NCBI RefSeq assembly: GCF_000772955.1
Contig: NZ_JPVO01000048.1
Span: 1 to 64,000, forward strand
From: Ureibacillus sinduriensis BLB-1 = JCM 15800
GTDB lineage: Bacteria > Bacillota > Bacilli > Bacillales_A > Planococcaceae
Reading direction: 5' to 3'
Length of the DNA: 64,000 nt
In this document: positions 54,801-62,417 of the stretch, in pieces
Position numbering within the stretch: the stretch's first letter is position 1
How the letters are laid out: every line of letters begins with the position of its first letter
Notes under the pieces: generated by a model
Told to the model about the DNA's origin: nothing
The model's input: only the letters and a program-made list of their open reading frames with translations
The model's database searches: none
Translations under genes and position numbers: made by a program

Positions 54801-57052
54801 ATCCAGCTAATCCTAATAAAGCTTATCAAGTTCGTTATGACACTGTAGCATTAGCTAAGCAGGGTGATCCGTTTAGCAATAGTGCGAAAATTGATTTTGG
54901 TTTTACTACAAGTGAAAATCAAAAAACTGAATACAATTATTCAAATAACTTTGCATTTAGTAGCTCCGATACATCCTTTTCACTAACAAAGGGAAATGCC
55001 AAGCTACAAAAGGTAGGATTCAATCCTGAAACAGGGGAGAAAGTTTCTTTATCAGGCGTTAATTTTGAATTAATCAAAACAATTGGTAAAGGCACTAGTA
55101 AAAAGGACTATGTGATAGCAAGTGCAACTTCCGATGCAGATGGATATTTCGAATTTAACAATATCAACTATGGTACTTATAAAATTAAGGAAATAGCTGC
55201 TCCTGACGGCTATGAATTAATGAGCGATTTCACATTTGTCCTCGGGCTTGACAACGATACTAATATTGAGGGCAATGAAAACAAAGTAACAGAAGTGGAA
55301 AACGTAAAAGATGTAGAGGAAGCTAACATGTGTCCGCAATTTACGTTAACGATTCGTGATGTGGATGGAAATCTTGTTGCAAACAAAGAAGTTGTTTTAA
55401 AAGATGGTGATCGTGTTGTATCTACACAAATTACCAACAATGCTGGTGAGCTTGTTATCCCGCGTACAGGTGAGGGTGCAATAAAGGCTGGAAAGTACTC
55501 GGTCCATGAAGGTGAAGAATTCCTAGGTGAGACGACTGTCAAGTTCACGAAGAACGATTGTGAAGCGGAACTCCAACCTGTCAACTCTTGCCCAGTATTT
55601 ACTATCAAGTTGAAAGATAAAGATGGTAATGCTCGCCAGAACGTAACAGTTACATTAAAGGATAAGGATGGCACTGTGATAAAGACAGATACCACTAACT
55701 CTGAAGGTGAAATCACAATACCTCCGACAACTAAAGCGGGTAAATATGATTTATATGAAGATAAGCAATTTCTTTCCGAAGTGAATGTTACGTATAAAGA
55801 TGGTTGCTTAACAGAAGTGGAAGAAGCCCCGACATGTCCTGATTTCACATTAACTGTGAATGATGTAAATGGAAAAACACTAGAAGCCGGTGTTACTATA
55901 CTGATTCAAAATGTAGACTCCAAAAAAGAATTTACTGGTACTACTAATGCAGAAGGAAAAGTAACTTTCAGTCCATTGGAACCGGGTAAATATGTAGTTT
56001 ATGAAGGATCTACATTAGAGGATGCAAAGAAAATGGGTGAGTTTGTTGTTGATACAACATGTGAGGCTGTAGTTCAACCTGCGCCGGCATGCCCAGTGTT
56101 CACGATTGCTGTGAAAGATCAAGATGGCAAGGTACGCCCAAATGTAAAAGTGACAGTTAAGGATTCAGACGGAAAAATTGTGGCAAAAGATATTGTATCA
56201 AATGGGAATGGTGAAATTTCTGTCGATACTACAATCCTTAAATCAGGAAACTACAATATTTATGAAAATGAATTATTCCTAGGTTCAATTACAGTTGACT
56301 ATAAACTTGATTGTAATGCTGAATTAATTCAAGCTCCAGTTTGTCCGATGTTTACTTTAACAGTGCAAAACGTATATGGAATTGCACGTAAAGATGTGAA
56401 GGTTGAGATTAGGGAGTATAAAGGAAATGTTGTAGGCGATACTATTGCGACAGAAACAACAGATGAAAATGGGGAAGTTACAGTTCAGCCGAACAAACTT
56501 AAACCAGGAAATTACATTGTGTTTGAACTAGATGCTGATGGCAAAAATATCGCAACTTTAGGTGTTATAACAGTTGACAATTCTTGTGCAGCAATAGTAA
56601 AACCAATCCCATCCGGCGGCGGAGGTGGGGGCTATATACCACCAACAGATCCTGGCGAAAACCCTGGCAAACCGGGTGACACGCCAAAAGATCCAAACAA
56701 ACCAGGTGACACGCCAAAGGATCCAAACAAACCAGGTGACACACCGAAAGATCCAAACAAACCAGGTGAAACACCAACAAATCCAGATGGCGATGATCCA
56801 ACTGATTCAGATGTTGGCGATTCAACAGATTCAGATGGTAACCCATCGAGTCCAAATGATGAGGCTGTAGAGTCGGCAAATGACGGCTCTGATAAGGATG
56901 TTGCAAATGCTTCTGATAACAATGGTAAAAACACAAATGCGGAGAAGCTTCCGCAAACGGATGGCAAGTCTAATTTATTGATTGTGTTGCTAGGTATTTT
57001 ATTAGTAACTACAAGTATCATAGCTCTTGCACGTCGCCGTAAAATGGCATAA
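51884..57052 (+). CDS. LPXTG-anchored surface adhesin with collagen-binding-type domains and five paired-Cys repeats
   Basis: The 1722 residues read as follows. Signal peptide 1-27, cleaved after SVFA. An acidic Glu/Gly low-complexity stalk to about 150. Several tandem beta-sandwich domains of the collagen-binding/fimbrial type at about 155-1035, with repeating phrases such as MDWEVWVNKAGKDLSGAVLSD and FTWGIKVNINKTNINGATLTD. A SpaA/Cna-B-like domain at 1037-1147, with K in AKLQKVGFNP and E in YKIKEIAAPDGY as candidate isopeptide residues. Five repeats of 82-86 residues starting CPxFTLxVxDxxG at C1150, C1236, C1318, C1403 and C1487, each closed by a second Cys. A Gly-rich hinge, KPGDTPKDPN repeats at 1596-1631, and the sorting signal LPQTD (1689-1693) with a hydrophobic stretch and RRRK tail. 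It is convergent with a sortase gene. Confidence 0.9.
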   Translation: MRKLNIGIIVVLLVFQTLLSPISVFASEDLNNSSDLQALEDNATGTPANENQPLPEVDNGTNNDTGNEAGTEAGSGETGEGTENSGGEQGSGEGTENGSGEQGAEEGAEPGSEEPGAEEGTETGTEPGAEEGAEAGDGELVDGIQPGTLQAVTDPEELHATLSSFKMMIDSEEVTVDYNKELTKDTAAKFEVTFDVVLDKMYAAGSWFEFQLPNSLIDFDKAFFGNKEKNDGINPAYSYSTTDNNVKVVLDEDLPIDFVGDAPVQFTMSFTSGFHNLSNELEQELEIPTSGEGTQKISLKFLPSTTNEKVSKSAIGNPQLVDGNHQMDWEVWVNKAGKDLSGAVLSDNPASGHSVIKDSITVEKYAVNLNGVDTSASIGSTSIENFPISLEDGRYAYKVTYKTEVDLSAAEREGAKTFANTVTFTNGGVTETASASQSVTYGKALEKSLDADEENTNYQSHWEIRYNYNQVLIPESEAWIEDTLESPHEIDFDSIKVYEVQVTETGEEESSTEISGYSIEEDEGNNKFKISFGDTAKAYKIKYKAIYNEKDFYTENRQEFINKVVSGNGKTAQDSHTLREGILSKSRTIDFENKKIKWTISIKADNAPITNLKLDDTFEFGSITGKHTLEGSVEVSGTTDSSYTTTIKDNDPSKGFEITGINIAEGSTATIVYTTKFDIAPDGSVDENGYGNSATATWISGTDSYSLTKTSDYNPETTTKNNGSKAGSFNYQTQEFTWGIKVNINKTNINGATLTDTLGTGHQIIQDSIKVYEYQLEESGSEDGDDTKGTKGNELSAGYTVSPISDTSFTLTFNGLIGGAENKVYFVEYKTKDSNDILGIESDNENDPGNVYTNGATFTTPQGKSYNIGSAQVTVNNANQLIKKSVSGNSSSNSTDILKWTIEVNQSRSALGSITLTDKVSESLILDPNTIEYREETSVDQITGTISYTQWKKPTADMLTTSSDSGFELVLNDPANPNKAYQVRYDTVALAKQGDPFSNSAKIDFGFTTSENQKTEYNYSNNFAFSSSDTSFSLTKGNAKLQKVGFNPETGEKVSLSGVNFELIKTIGKGTSKKDYVIASATSDADGYFEFNNINYGTYKIKEIAAPDGYELMSDFTFVLGLDNDTNIEGNENKVTEVENVKDVEEANMCPQFTLTIRDVDGNLVANKEVVLKDGDRVVSTQITNNAGELVIPRTGEGAIKAGKYSVHEGEEFLGETTVKFTKNDCEAELQPVNSCPVFTIKLKDKDGNARQNVTVTLKDKDGTVIKTDTTNSEGEITIPPTTKAGKYDLYEDKQFLSEVNVTYKDGCLTEVEEAPTCPDFTLTVNDVNGKTLEAGVTILIQNVDSKKEFTGTTNAEGKVTFSPLEPGKYVVYEGSTLEDAKKMGEFVVDTTCEAVVQPAPACPVFTIAVKDQDGKVRPNVKVTVKDSDGKIVAKDIVSNGNGEISVDTTILKSGNYNIYENELFLGSITVDYKLDCNAELIQAPVCPMFTLTVQNVYGIARKDVKVEIREYKGNVVGDTIATETTDENGEVTVQPNKLKPGNYIVFELDADGKNIATLGVITVDNSCAAIVKPIPSGGGGGGYIPPTDPGENPGKPGDTPKDPNKPGDTPKDPNKPGDTPKDPNKPGETPTNPDGDDPTDSDVGDSTDSDGNPSSPNDEAVESANDGSDKDVANASDNNGKNTNAEKLPQTDGKSNLLIVLLGILLVTTSIIALARRRKMA
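55331..56610 (+). repeat. Five tandem 250-260-bp coding repeats (paired-Cys domains) in the adhesin
   Basis: Each unit encodes C-P-x-F-T-(L/I)-x-(V/L)-x-D-x-x-G at its start, a K-D-x-D-G-x-x-x-x-T turn, a G-x-(I/V)-x-(I/V) strand, GKYxVYE or GNYxIYE, and a closing D/S-C-x-A. DNA identity between units is low, so they are old at the nucleotide level. Confidence 0.85.
56669..56775 (+). repeat. Tandem 30-bp repeat encoding KPGDTPKDPN
   Basis: About three and a half near-identical 30-bp units encode the Pro/Lys/Asp-rich wall-spanning segment before the sorting signal. Near-identity suggests recent copy-number change. Confidence 0.9.
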
Positions 57053-57058
57053 AAATAA

Positions 57059-57094
57059 CCCCTTATGAGGCCTTGCCTTGTAAGGGGTTTTTAT
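57059..57094. terminator. Bidirectional terminator between the adhesin and sortase genes
   Basis: CCCCTTA (57059-57065) pairs with TAAGGGG (57081-57087). TTTTT follows on the plus strand and the minus strand continues into TTATTTTT. The sortase stop lies within the hairpin. Confidence 0.8.
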
Positions 57095-57722
57095 CGATTT
57101 CGTATTTGTTTTTGAATGATGCTTGTACGGCCAAACGCTTTGTCCCTTCCTCAGCGCATGTGATGAGCGTTAAAAGCGTTTCATCCGTTTCATCGATAAT
57201 ATGGACATCCGTCGCTTCAATAACCTTTTTAACCGTGATTTCATACTCATAGACGTTCCTTAAATCGGAAAGATAGATGATATCCCCTAGCTGGGCGTTA
57301 TAAAGGGGACCAAATAAAATATCTTTTCCCTCGAAGTAATGGCTTGCCAAGGAATAATTGCCGATACCCATTTGTTGATCGGGCTTCATTGTCCCGGCAC
57401 CGACTGCAAGGGCTTCTTTTCCGACACCTTTTACAATCGGCAGTTCCAGGTCAACTTCAGGTATTGTAATGCTCCCGATGGCGGCTATGTCCTTGCGCGT
57501 TGCTTGAGCTTTTAAAATATCGACGATGGAAAGAGATTGCGTTTCTTCAAAATCAAAGCTTGCTTCCTTATCTTCATTCTTCCGGGCTTCTTCAGCCGTC
57601 GTTTCTAATAGGTAGTCGCTCGTATCGTTAATGAAGAATTTTTGGATGGGGTTAATGAAAATGAAGCATAGCCCTACAAGTAGCATTAAAATGAGACTAA
57701 TCGTAATCAATTTACTTTTCAT
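57063..57722 (-). CDS. srtA: Class A-type sortase
   Basis: This 219-residue transpeptidase is a membrane-anchored type II protein: hydrophobic segment at about residues 5-24, then a linker and the catalytic domain. The triad is H128 (YSLASHYFEGKD), C189 (LLTLITCA) and R197 (GTKRLAVQ). The TLITC box is the sortase signature. It presumably anchors the convergent adhesin through its LPQTD motif. ATG 57722 is preferred, with GAGG six bases upstream; an in-frame TTG lies at 57728. The class assignment is by eye. Confidence 0.88.
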   Translation of the reverse strand: MKSKLITISLILMLLVGLCFIFINPIQKFFINDTSDYLLETTAEEARKNEDKEASFDFEETQSLSIVDILKAQATRKDIAAIGSITIPEVDLELPIVKGVGKEALAVGAGTMKPDQQMGIGNYSLASHYFEGKDILFGPLYNAQLGDIIYLSDLRNVYEYEITVKKVIEATDVHIIDETDETLLTLITCAEEGTKRLAVQASFKNKYEIDKNPLQGKAS

Positions 57723-57769
57723 AATCAACCTCGCAACTACCCGTGCACAATAAGAAATTTCTTTCGTAA

Positions 57770-57955
57770 TTACTGATCGCTAGCACGAACGCCAGCCTTT
57801 GCATAATGGTTCTTCGACATTTCTTCGATTACGATAGTGACAGCTTCTGGTGGTGCGTTAACTGTTTCTACCACTGCAGCGGTTACTTTTTCTACTAACG
57901 CTTTTTTCTGTTCGTCTGAACGACCTTCTAACATTTTTACAGTTACAATTGGCAT
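57770..57955 (-). CDS. ywhB: 4-oxalocrotonate tautomerase-like protein YwhB
   Basis: This 61-residue protein has the tautomerase fold with the catalytic proline directly after the initiator methionine (MPIVTVKMLEGRSDEQKKAL) and the basic residue R11 region. B. subtilis YwhB has such activity in vitro with unknown natural substrate. A longer frame starts at 57970, but GGGAGG precedes the ATG at 57955 and only that start exposes Pro. It is divergent from ywhD, as in B. subtilis. Confidence 0.93.
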   Translation of the reverse strand: MPIVTVKMLEGRSDEQKKALVEKVTAAVVETVNAPPEAVTIVIEEMSKNHYAKAGVRASDQ

Positions 57956-58026
57956 TTTACATCCTCCCAAGTGGATAAAATTAGTGTATATTCTTTATAA
58001 TAGGCTTAGATGGAGGGATTTACAAT

Positions 58027-58548
58027 ATGACAAATGAAGAAAAACCGAAACAAAAGTTGGGCTTTACCATTATCAAAAATGACCCGACTGATGGGCATAA
58101 AGGCTTTGGTATCGGTTCGTTATCGTTAGAGAATGTATCGCCAGTTTTCATTGATATAGAGGAAAGAAACGCATTCATTGATATTGGGGCGATGCATGCG
58201 AAAAGTGAAGTAGAGCGCCGAATTAAATTTACTACAAATCGTGAGGACTCCGAAGGTGGAAAACCGTACTGGCTTGTTTGGGTTACGATTGACTTTAAGG
58301 AAGATGGTCCATATTTTGCTGGTGTAACGGCCTGTGAAATGGTTGTGAACAAAGAAAAGCGTCGTGGATACAAAATCTTGGCAGACCATGTCAATAAAAT
58401 GGACAAATCGATGAAGCGTAAAATTATGGTCGATTATATGGACGATGTATCAAAAGAAGTACTGGCAGACTTCTTGAAATCTCACAATATGGAGATGTGG
58501 GAAAGAAGTGATGAGCAGCTTCGAAACGATTTGATGGTAAAAAAATAA
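58027..58548 (+). CDS. ywhD: YwhD-family protein
   Basis: This 173-residue cytoplasmic protein matches YwhD throughout: LGFTIIKNDPTDGHKGFG, IDIGAMHAKSEVERRIKF and the GGKPYWLVWVTID core. No enzymatic motif is evident and the family is uncharacterised. GGAGGG lies upstream of the ATG. Position between ywhB and pbpG agrees with B. subtilis. Confidence 0.92.
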   Translation: MTNEEKPKQKLGFTIIKNDPTDGHKGFGIGSLSLENVSPVFIDIEERNAFIDIGAMHAKSEVERRIKFTTNREDSEGGKPYWLVWVTIDFKEDGPYFAGVTACEMVVNKEKRRGYKILADHVNKMDKSMKRKIMVDYMDDVSKEVLADFLKSHNMEMWERSDEQLRNDLMVKK

Positions 58549-58860
58549 CAAGTTATATTTGGAAATAATATTATGTCAATAGTTTTGATTGAAAAATCGA
58601 TCGCAAGTTTGAACAAAATGTGACAATTTAATAGAGGATTTAATCCGTTGTTGAAACTAAGTTTGAAAAAAAGTACACTAAAACTAAGCTTCATTAGTAA
58701 GCTAGGACACTTGGCTTAACGAAATGTTTGAGACTTATGCGGCATTTGAAAATTCCCAAGCCGGATGCCCCATGAATCTCATACTTTCGTTTGCCATAAA
58801 ATTTATCATTATGAAAAAATGTCGATTATCTTATCTTAATATACCAATTTACCGAAGATA
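58549..58860. other. Intergenic region between ywhD and the pbpG terminator
   Basis: These 312 bp are AT-rich. I see no gene, RNA structure or repeat that I can support. Confidence 0.4.
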
Positions 58861-58912
58861 AAAAGCTCCTTCTTGTTTGGCGGAATTAACGCCGGGCAAG
58901 AAGGAGCTTTTC
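58861..58912 (-). terminator. Terminator of pbpG
   Basis: AAAAGCTCCTTCTTG (58861-58875) pairs perfectly with CAAGAAGGAGCTTTT (58897-58911), with an inner GGCG/CGCC pairing. The minus strand ends in TTTTATC. Confidence 0.85.
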
Positions 58913-58915
58913 TTG

Positions 58916-60979
58916 TTAGTTAAAAATTCCTTTAAACGCTTCAAATGGGAATAGGTCCAGGAAGTCATCCCAAGAATCTTTATCAAAGAATTCAAAAGAT
59001 GAACATTTCTCTTTCGGTATATCTTCGGTTTTCACGTAAACCATTCTCTGTTTAGGACATGCCTCTGTTGCAAGCTTTCCTGTCTCAACATCAATCAACA
59101 CACTTTCAACGCCTTTTGGAGCTTTGAAAGTTTCGTTGGGCATTCCTTTATTGATGGCTTCCATATAATCGATCCATACTTGTTTGGAAGCAGCCATATC
59201 TTGCTGTACGGACAAAGTCTTCCCTTGGTCATATCCATTCCATACACCGGCTGTCACGCTAGGTGTATAACCGACCAACCATTGATCACTGACCGTCGTG
59301 CCCGATTTTGCAGCGTATGTGTGCGTCATGCGGGGGCGTAGTGATACACCAGTGGCTGGAGAGTAATCACTATACACAGGATCAAAAATACCTGTCATCA
59401 TATCAGTTAATAAAAAGGCATTTTCTTTAGAGATGACTTGTTTGCTCTTCGGTTTTTTATACTCATATACAACCTCGCCATCCGCATTCTTGATTTCAAG
59501 GATAGTCGTCGGCTTTGTTTCTTTCCCGCCATTGGCTATCGTGTTGTAGGCTTTTGTAAGATCAAATAGGGAATTTTCGGTAGTTCCCAGAGCGATTGAC
59601 GGATTGTTTGCTTCTGAGAAGTTCAGGTTAAAGCGGTCCAAGACATCCCGGTATTGATCGTAGCCGATTTTTTCCAATGTTTTGACAGCATAGATATTAT
59701 CCGAAATGGCAATTGCTTGTGCGAGCGACATTTGGCCGTCTGCAAATTGTCCATTTACATTTTGTGGCTTGTAAGTTGCCCGACCATTATCATAGGTGAA
59801 AATGGTCTCGCCGACATCCAAAAATGTAAGTGGAGAAAAGCCATTTTCCAAAGCGGCGGCATAGAGAAATGGCTTAATGGAAGAGCCGGGTTGCCGGACT
59901 GCTTGCGTGACGCGGTTAAATGAGCTATCTTCATAATCCCGTCCGCCAACTAGGGCGGTCACCTGTCCGGTTTCCACGTCCATACTGATGAAGCCGACCT
60001 GCAACTCACTATCAGGCATATTGTCCATGATGGCCTCATCTGCGGCGAGCTGATGTGCTTGGTTCAAAGTAGTTTTAATCGACCAGCCGCCTTCGCGTAT
60101 ATTAAGATTTTCCTTTTCTAGTATTTCGGTCGCTTCTTGCCATGCCACATCCAAGAAGTAGGGAGCCTTGGACTTGGTAGCTGTCCACTGTTCATTTTTC
60201 AGGACAATCTCCTCGGAATTTGCCCGGCTTTTTTCCTCGGCTGAAATGTATTTTTGCTTGTCCATCAGCTCTAAAATGACGGCTTGTCGACCGACTGCTT
60301 TTTCATAATCATTAATAGGCGAATAAATACTTGGCCCTTTTGGAATACCTGCCAACAAAGCGGATTCTGCCAAAGTTAGTTCGCTTGCAGATTTGCCGAA
60401 GTAATAACGGCTGGCCGCTTCTATCCCGTACATACCATGCCCGTAGTTAACCGTATTCAAGTAACCTTCCAATATTTCATCTTTATCATAAAAAACTTCC
60501 AGTCTGTATGCGTACATAGCTTCCTGGATTTTCCTTGTCCAATTTTTGTCCAGTGTCAAGTAAAGGTTCCGAGCCAATTGCATGGTGATGGTACTCGCAC
60601 CTTCTGCCATGCTCAGCGTTTTTAAGTCGGTTAAAAGTGCGCTGGCAATTCGGGAGTAATCAAAACCATTATGCTCATAAAAATCTTTATCTTCAACGGC
60701 AATGGTTGCATCTATTAAGTAAGGCGAAATTTCATCCAACTCAACCCAATAGCGTCTTTCAGCAGAGAAGTAATCGCCGATACGATTTCCATTATTATCG
60801 AAAAATACGGATGCTTTTGGCACGGTTAAAGGTGGAGCACCAGCAATTTGAGCATATACACGCAAAGCGATAAAACCGACAACAACTGCAAAGACAGCCG
60901 CAACCGCAGTAAAGGTTGTATATTTGATCCATTTTTTTCGCTTTATTTGCCGTCTATAATTTTCCCTTTTCAACCGCAT
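58916..60979 (-). CDS. pbpG: Bifunctional penicillin-binding protein (transglycosylase/transpeptidase), PbpG type
   Basis: This protein of about 687 residues is a class A PBP. After a basic cytoplasmic N-terminus and one membrane helix, the glycosyltransferase domain has VEDKDFYEHNGFD and EGASTITMQLARNLYL. The transpeptidase motifs are SSIKPF (catalytic Ser), SDN (AISDNIYAV) and KSGTT. Sequence and neighbours match B. subtilis PbpG (ywhE, PBP2d), a forespore enzyme for spore peptidoglycan. The start is uncertain: ATG 60979 lies three bases after GGGGTGA, while TTG 60973 has better spacing; ATGs at 60994 and 61009 lack a ribosome site. Confidence 0.9.
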   Translation of the reverse strand: MRLKRENYRRQIKRKKWIKYTTFTAVAAVFAVVVGFIALRVYAQIAGAPPLTVPKASVFFDNNGNRIGDYFSAERRYWVELDEISPYLIDATIAVEDKDFYEHNGFDYSRIASALLTDLKTLSMAEGASTITMQLARNLYLTLDKNWTRKIQEAMYAYRLEVFYDKDEILEGYLNTVNYGHGMYGIEAASRYYFGKSASELTLAESALLAGIPKGPSIYSPINDYEKAVGRQAVILELMDKQKYISAEEKSRANSEEIVLKNEQWTATKSKAPYFLDVAWQEATEILEKENLNIREGGWSIKTTLNQAHQLAADEAIMDNMPDSELQVGFISMDVETGQVTALVGGRDYEDSSFNRVTQAVRQPGSSIKPFLYAAALENGFSPLTFLDVGETIFTYDNGRATYKPQNVNGQFADGQMSLAQAIAISDNIYAVKTLEKIGYDQYRDVLDRFNLNFSEANNPSIALGTTENSLFDLTKAYNTIANGGKETKPTTILEIKNADGEVVYEYKKPKSKQVISKENAFLLTDMMTGIFDPVYSDYSPATGVSLRPRMTHTYAAKSGTTVSDQWLVGYTPSVTAGVWNGYDQGKTLSVQQDMAASKQVWIDYMEAINKGMPNETFKAPKGVESVLIDVETGKLATEACPKQRMVYVKTEDIPKEKCSSFEFFDKDSWDDFLDLFPFEAFKGIFN

Positions 60980-61009
60980 TTCACCCCAATCCATTTTTAT
61001 ACTACACAC

Positions 61010-61437
61010 AGTATAGACTTGAATAGTAGCCTTTAATCGAATTTATACGTAAAAAAACTGTTGCAACTTGTCTAAAATTATCTATACTTTTTTCAAGTAA
61101 GCTGTATTGTAAAAGCGATGAGGATCTTGGGAGATTGGAAAGAATATATAAATCGATTCCCTTATCATATTACGAATAAAGTCGAAAAAAGTTTCAAAAG
61201 ACCTACTTATTGCAATATTCCTGCATAAAAGCGGGAGATGCCTTGATTATGCTGTGTAATTGATAGAGGCGATGGACATGCTTAAAATATTTAGCCAATT
61301 TTAGTTTGAGTGGAGTAAATAGCAGACAAAATGTGATAAAGTGAAATCGATAGATTCATTTAAATGAGGTAACCATCCAAGAGACGCTCATGTAGTTTGA
61401 AATGTGAAGTTGAAAATAAGAATTGAAGGTGAAATAA
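61010..61437. other. Region between pbpG and speB; no spermidine synthase gene
   Basis: These 428 bp hold the divergent promoters of pbpG and speB and no gene. In B. subtilis speE sits between ywhE and speB, but neither an intact nor a decayed speE is seen here. Confidence 0.5.
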
Positions 61438-62310
61438 ATGAGATTTGATGAAACTTATGCAGGGAATGTATTTATTAAAAGCCATCCGAATTACGAAGAA
61501 TCGAAAGCGGTACTTTATGGAATGCCAATGGACTGGACAGTAAGCTATCGCCCAGGTTCCCGTTTTGGCCCGGCTCGTATTCGAGAGGTGTCAATTGGAT
61601 TGGAAGAATATAGCTTATATTTAGATCGTGAATTGGATGATGTGAAATTTTTTGATGCAGGGGATATCCCGCTTCCTTTTGGAAATCCGGAAAAATCATT
61701 AAAGGAAATTAAAGAATTCGTCAGAAAAGTAGTAGCAGCGGGCAAAGTGCCGATTGGTATGGGAGGGGAACATCTAGTTTCACTGCCCGTGATGGAAGCT
61801 GTTTATGAAAAGTATAATGATTTGGCAATCATTCATTTTGATGCTCATACCGATTTGCGTACCGATTACGAAGGGGAGCCATACTCGCATGCTACGCCGA
61901 TTCGTAAAATTGCAGATCAAATCGGACCGAAAAATGTCTACTCATTTGGCATCCGCTCTGGATTAAAAGAAGAATTCGAATGGGCAAAAGAAAATGGGAT
62001 GCATATTTCGCCATTCGAGGTGCTGGAGCCACTTAAAAAAGTGTTGCCGACATTAGCTGGCCGCAATGTATACGTTACGATCGACATCGACGTTTTAGAC
62101 CCGGCACATGCTCCAGGAACAGGTACAGTGGATTGCGGTGGCATCACTTCCAAAGAATTACTGGCCTCCATCCATGAAATTGCCCGCAGCGGGGTGAATG
62201 TAGTTGGTTTTGACCTAGTGGAAGTAGCACCTATTTACGACCATTCCGAAATGACGGTCAATACAGCTGCCAAGTTACTAAGGGAAATGATTTTAGGTTG
62301 GGTTAAATAA
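61438..62310 (+). CDS. speB: Agmatinase
   Basis: This 290-residue ureohydrolase splits agmatine into putrescine and urea. The manganese ligands lie in GMGGEHLVSLPV, IIHFDAHTDLRTDYEGEPYSH and VTIDIDVLDPAHAPGTGT, all intact. It has the normal family length and a GAAGGTG ribosome site. It is followed by its own terminator, so it appears monocistronic here, without speE. Confidence 0.95.
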   Translation: MRFDETYAGNVFIKSHPNYEESKAVLYGMPMDWTVSYRPGSRFGPARIREVSIGLEEYSLYLDRELDDVKFFDAGDIPLPFGNPEKSLKEIKEFVRKVVAAGKVPIGMGGEHLVSLPVMEAVYEKYNDLAIIHFDAHTDLRTDYEGEPYSHATPIRKIADQIGPKNVYSFGIRSGLKEEFEWAKENGMHISPFEVLEPLKKVLPTLAGRNVYVTIDIDVLDPAHAPGTGTVDCGGITSKELLASIHEIARSGVNVVGFDLVEVAPIYDHSEMTVNTAAKLLREMILGWVK

Positions 62311-62319
62311 GTAAGGATT

Positions 62320-62360
62320 AAAAAACATAGAAAATTCTTGTTAATTTTCTATGTTTTTTT
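62320..62360 (+). terminator. Terminator of speB
   Basis: AAAAACATAGAAAATT pairs with AATTTTCTATGTTTTT around CTTGTT, followed by further T residues. Confidence 0.9.
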
Positions 62361-62417
62361 CATATATAAATAAACTAAAATTTCGCAGAAGTTAATTCTT
62401 GTATAGGGGTGTTCCAC

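Noticed and set aside
60980-61060. SigF or SigG promoter upstream of pbpG
   Set aside because: GTATA occurs near 61050, but the spacing to a matching -10 element does not fit either consensus, so forespore control is inferred from homology only.
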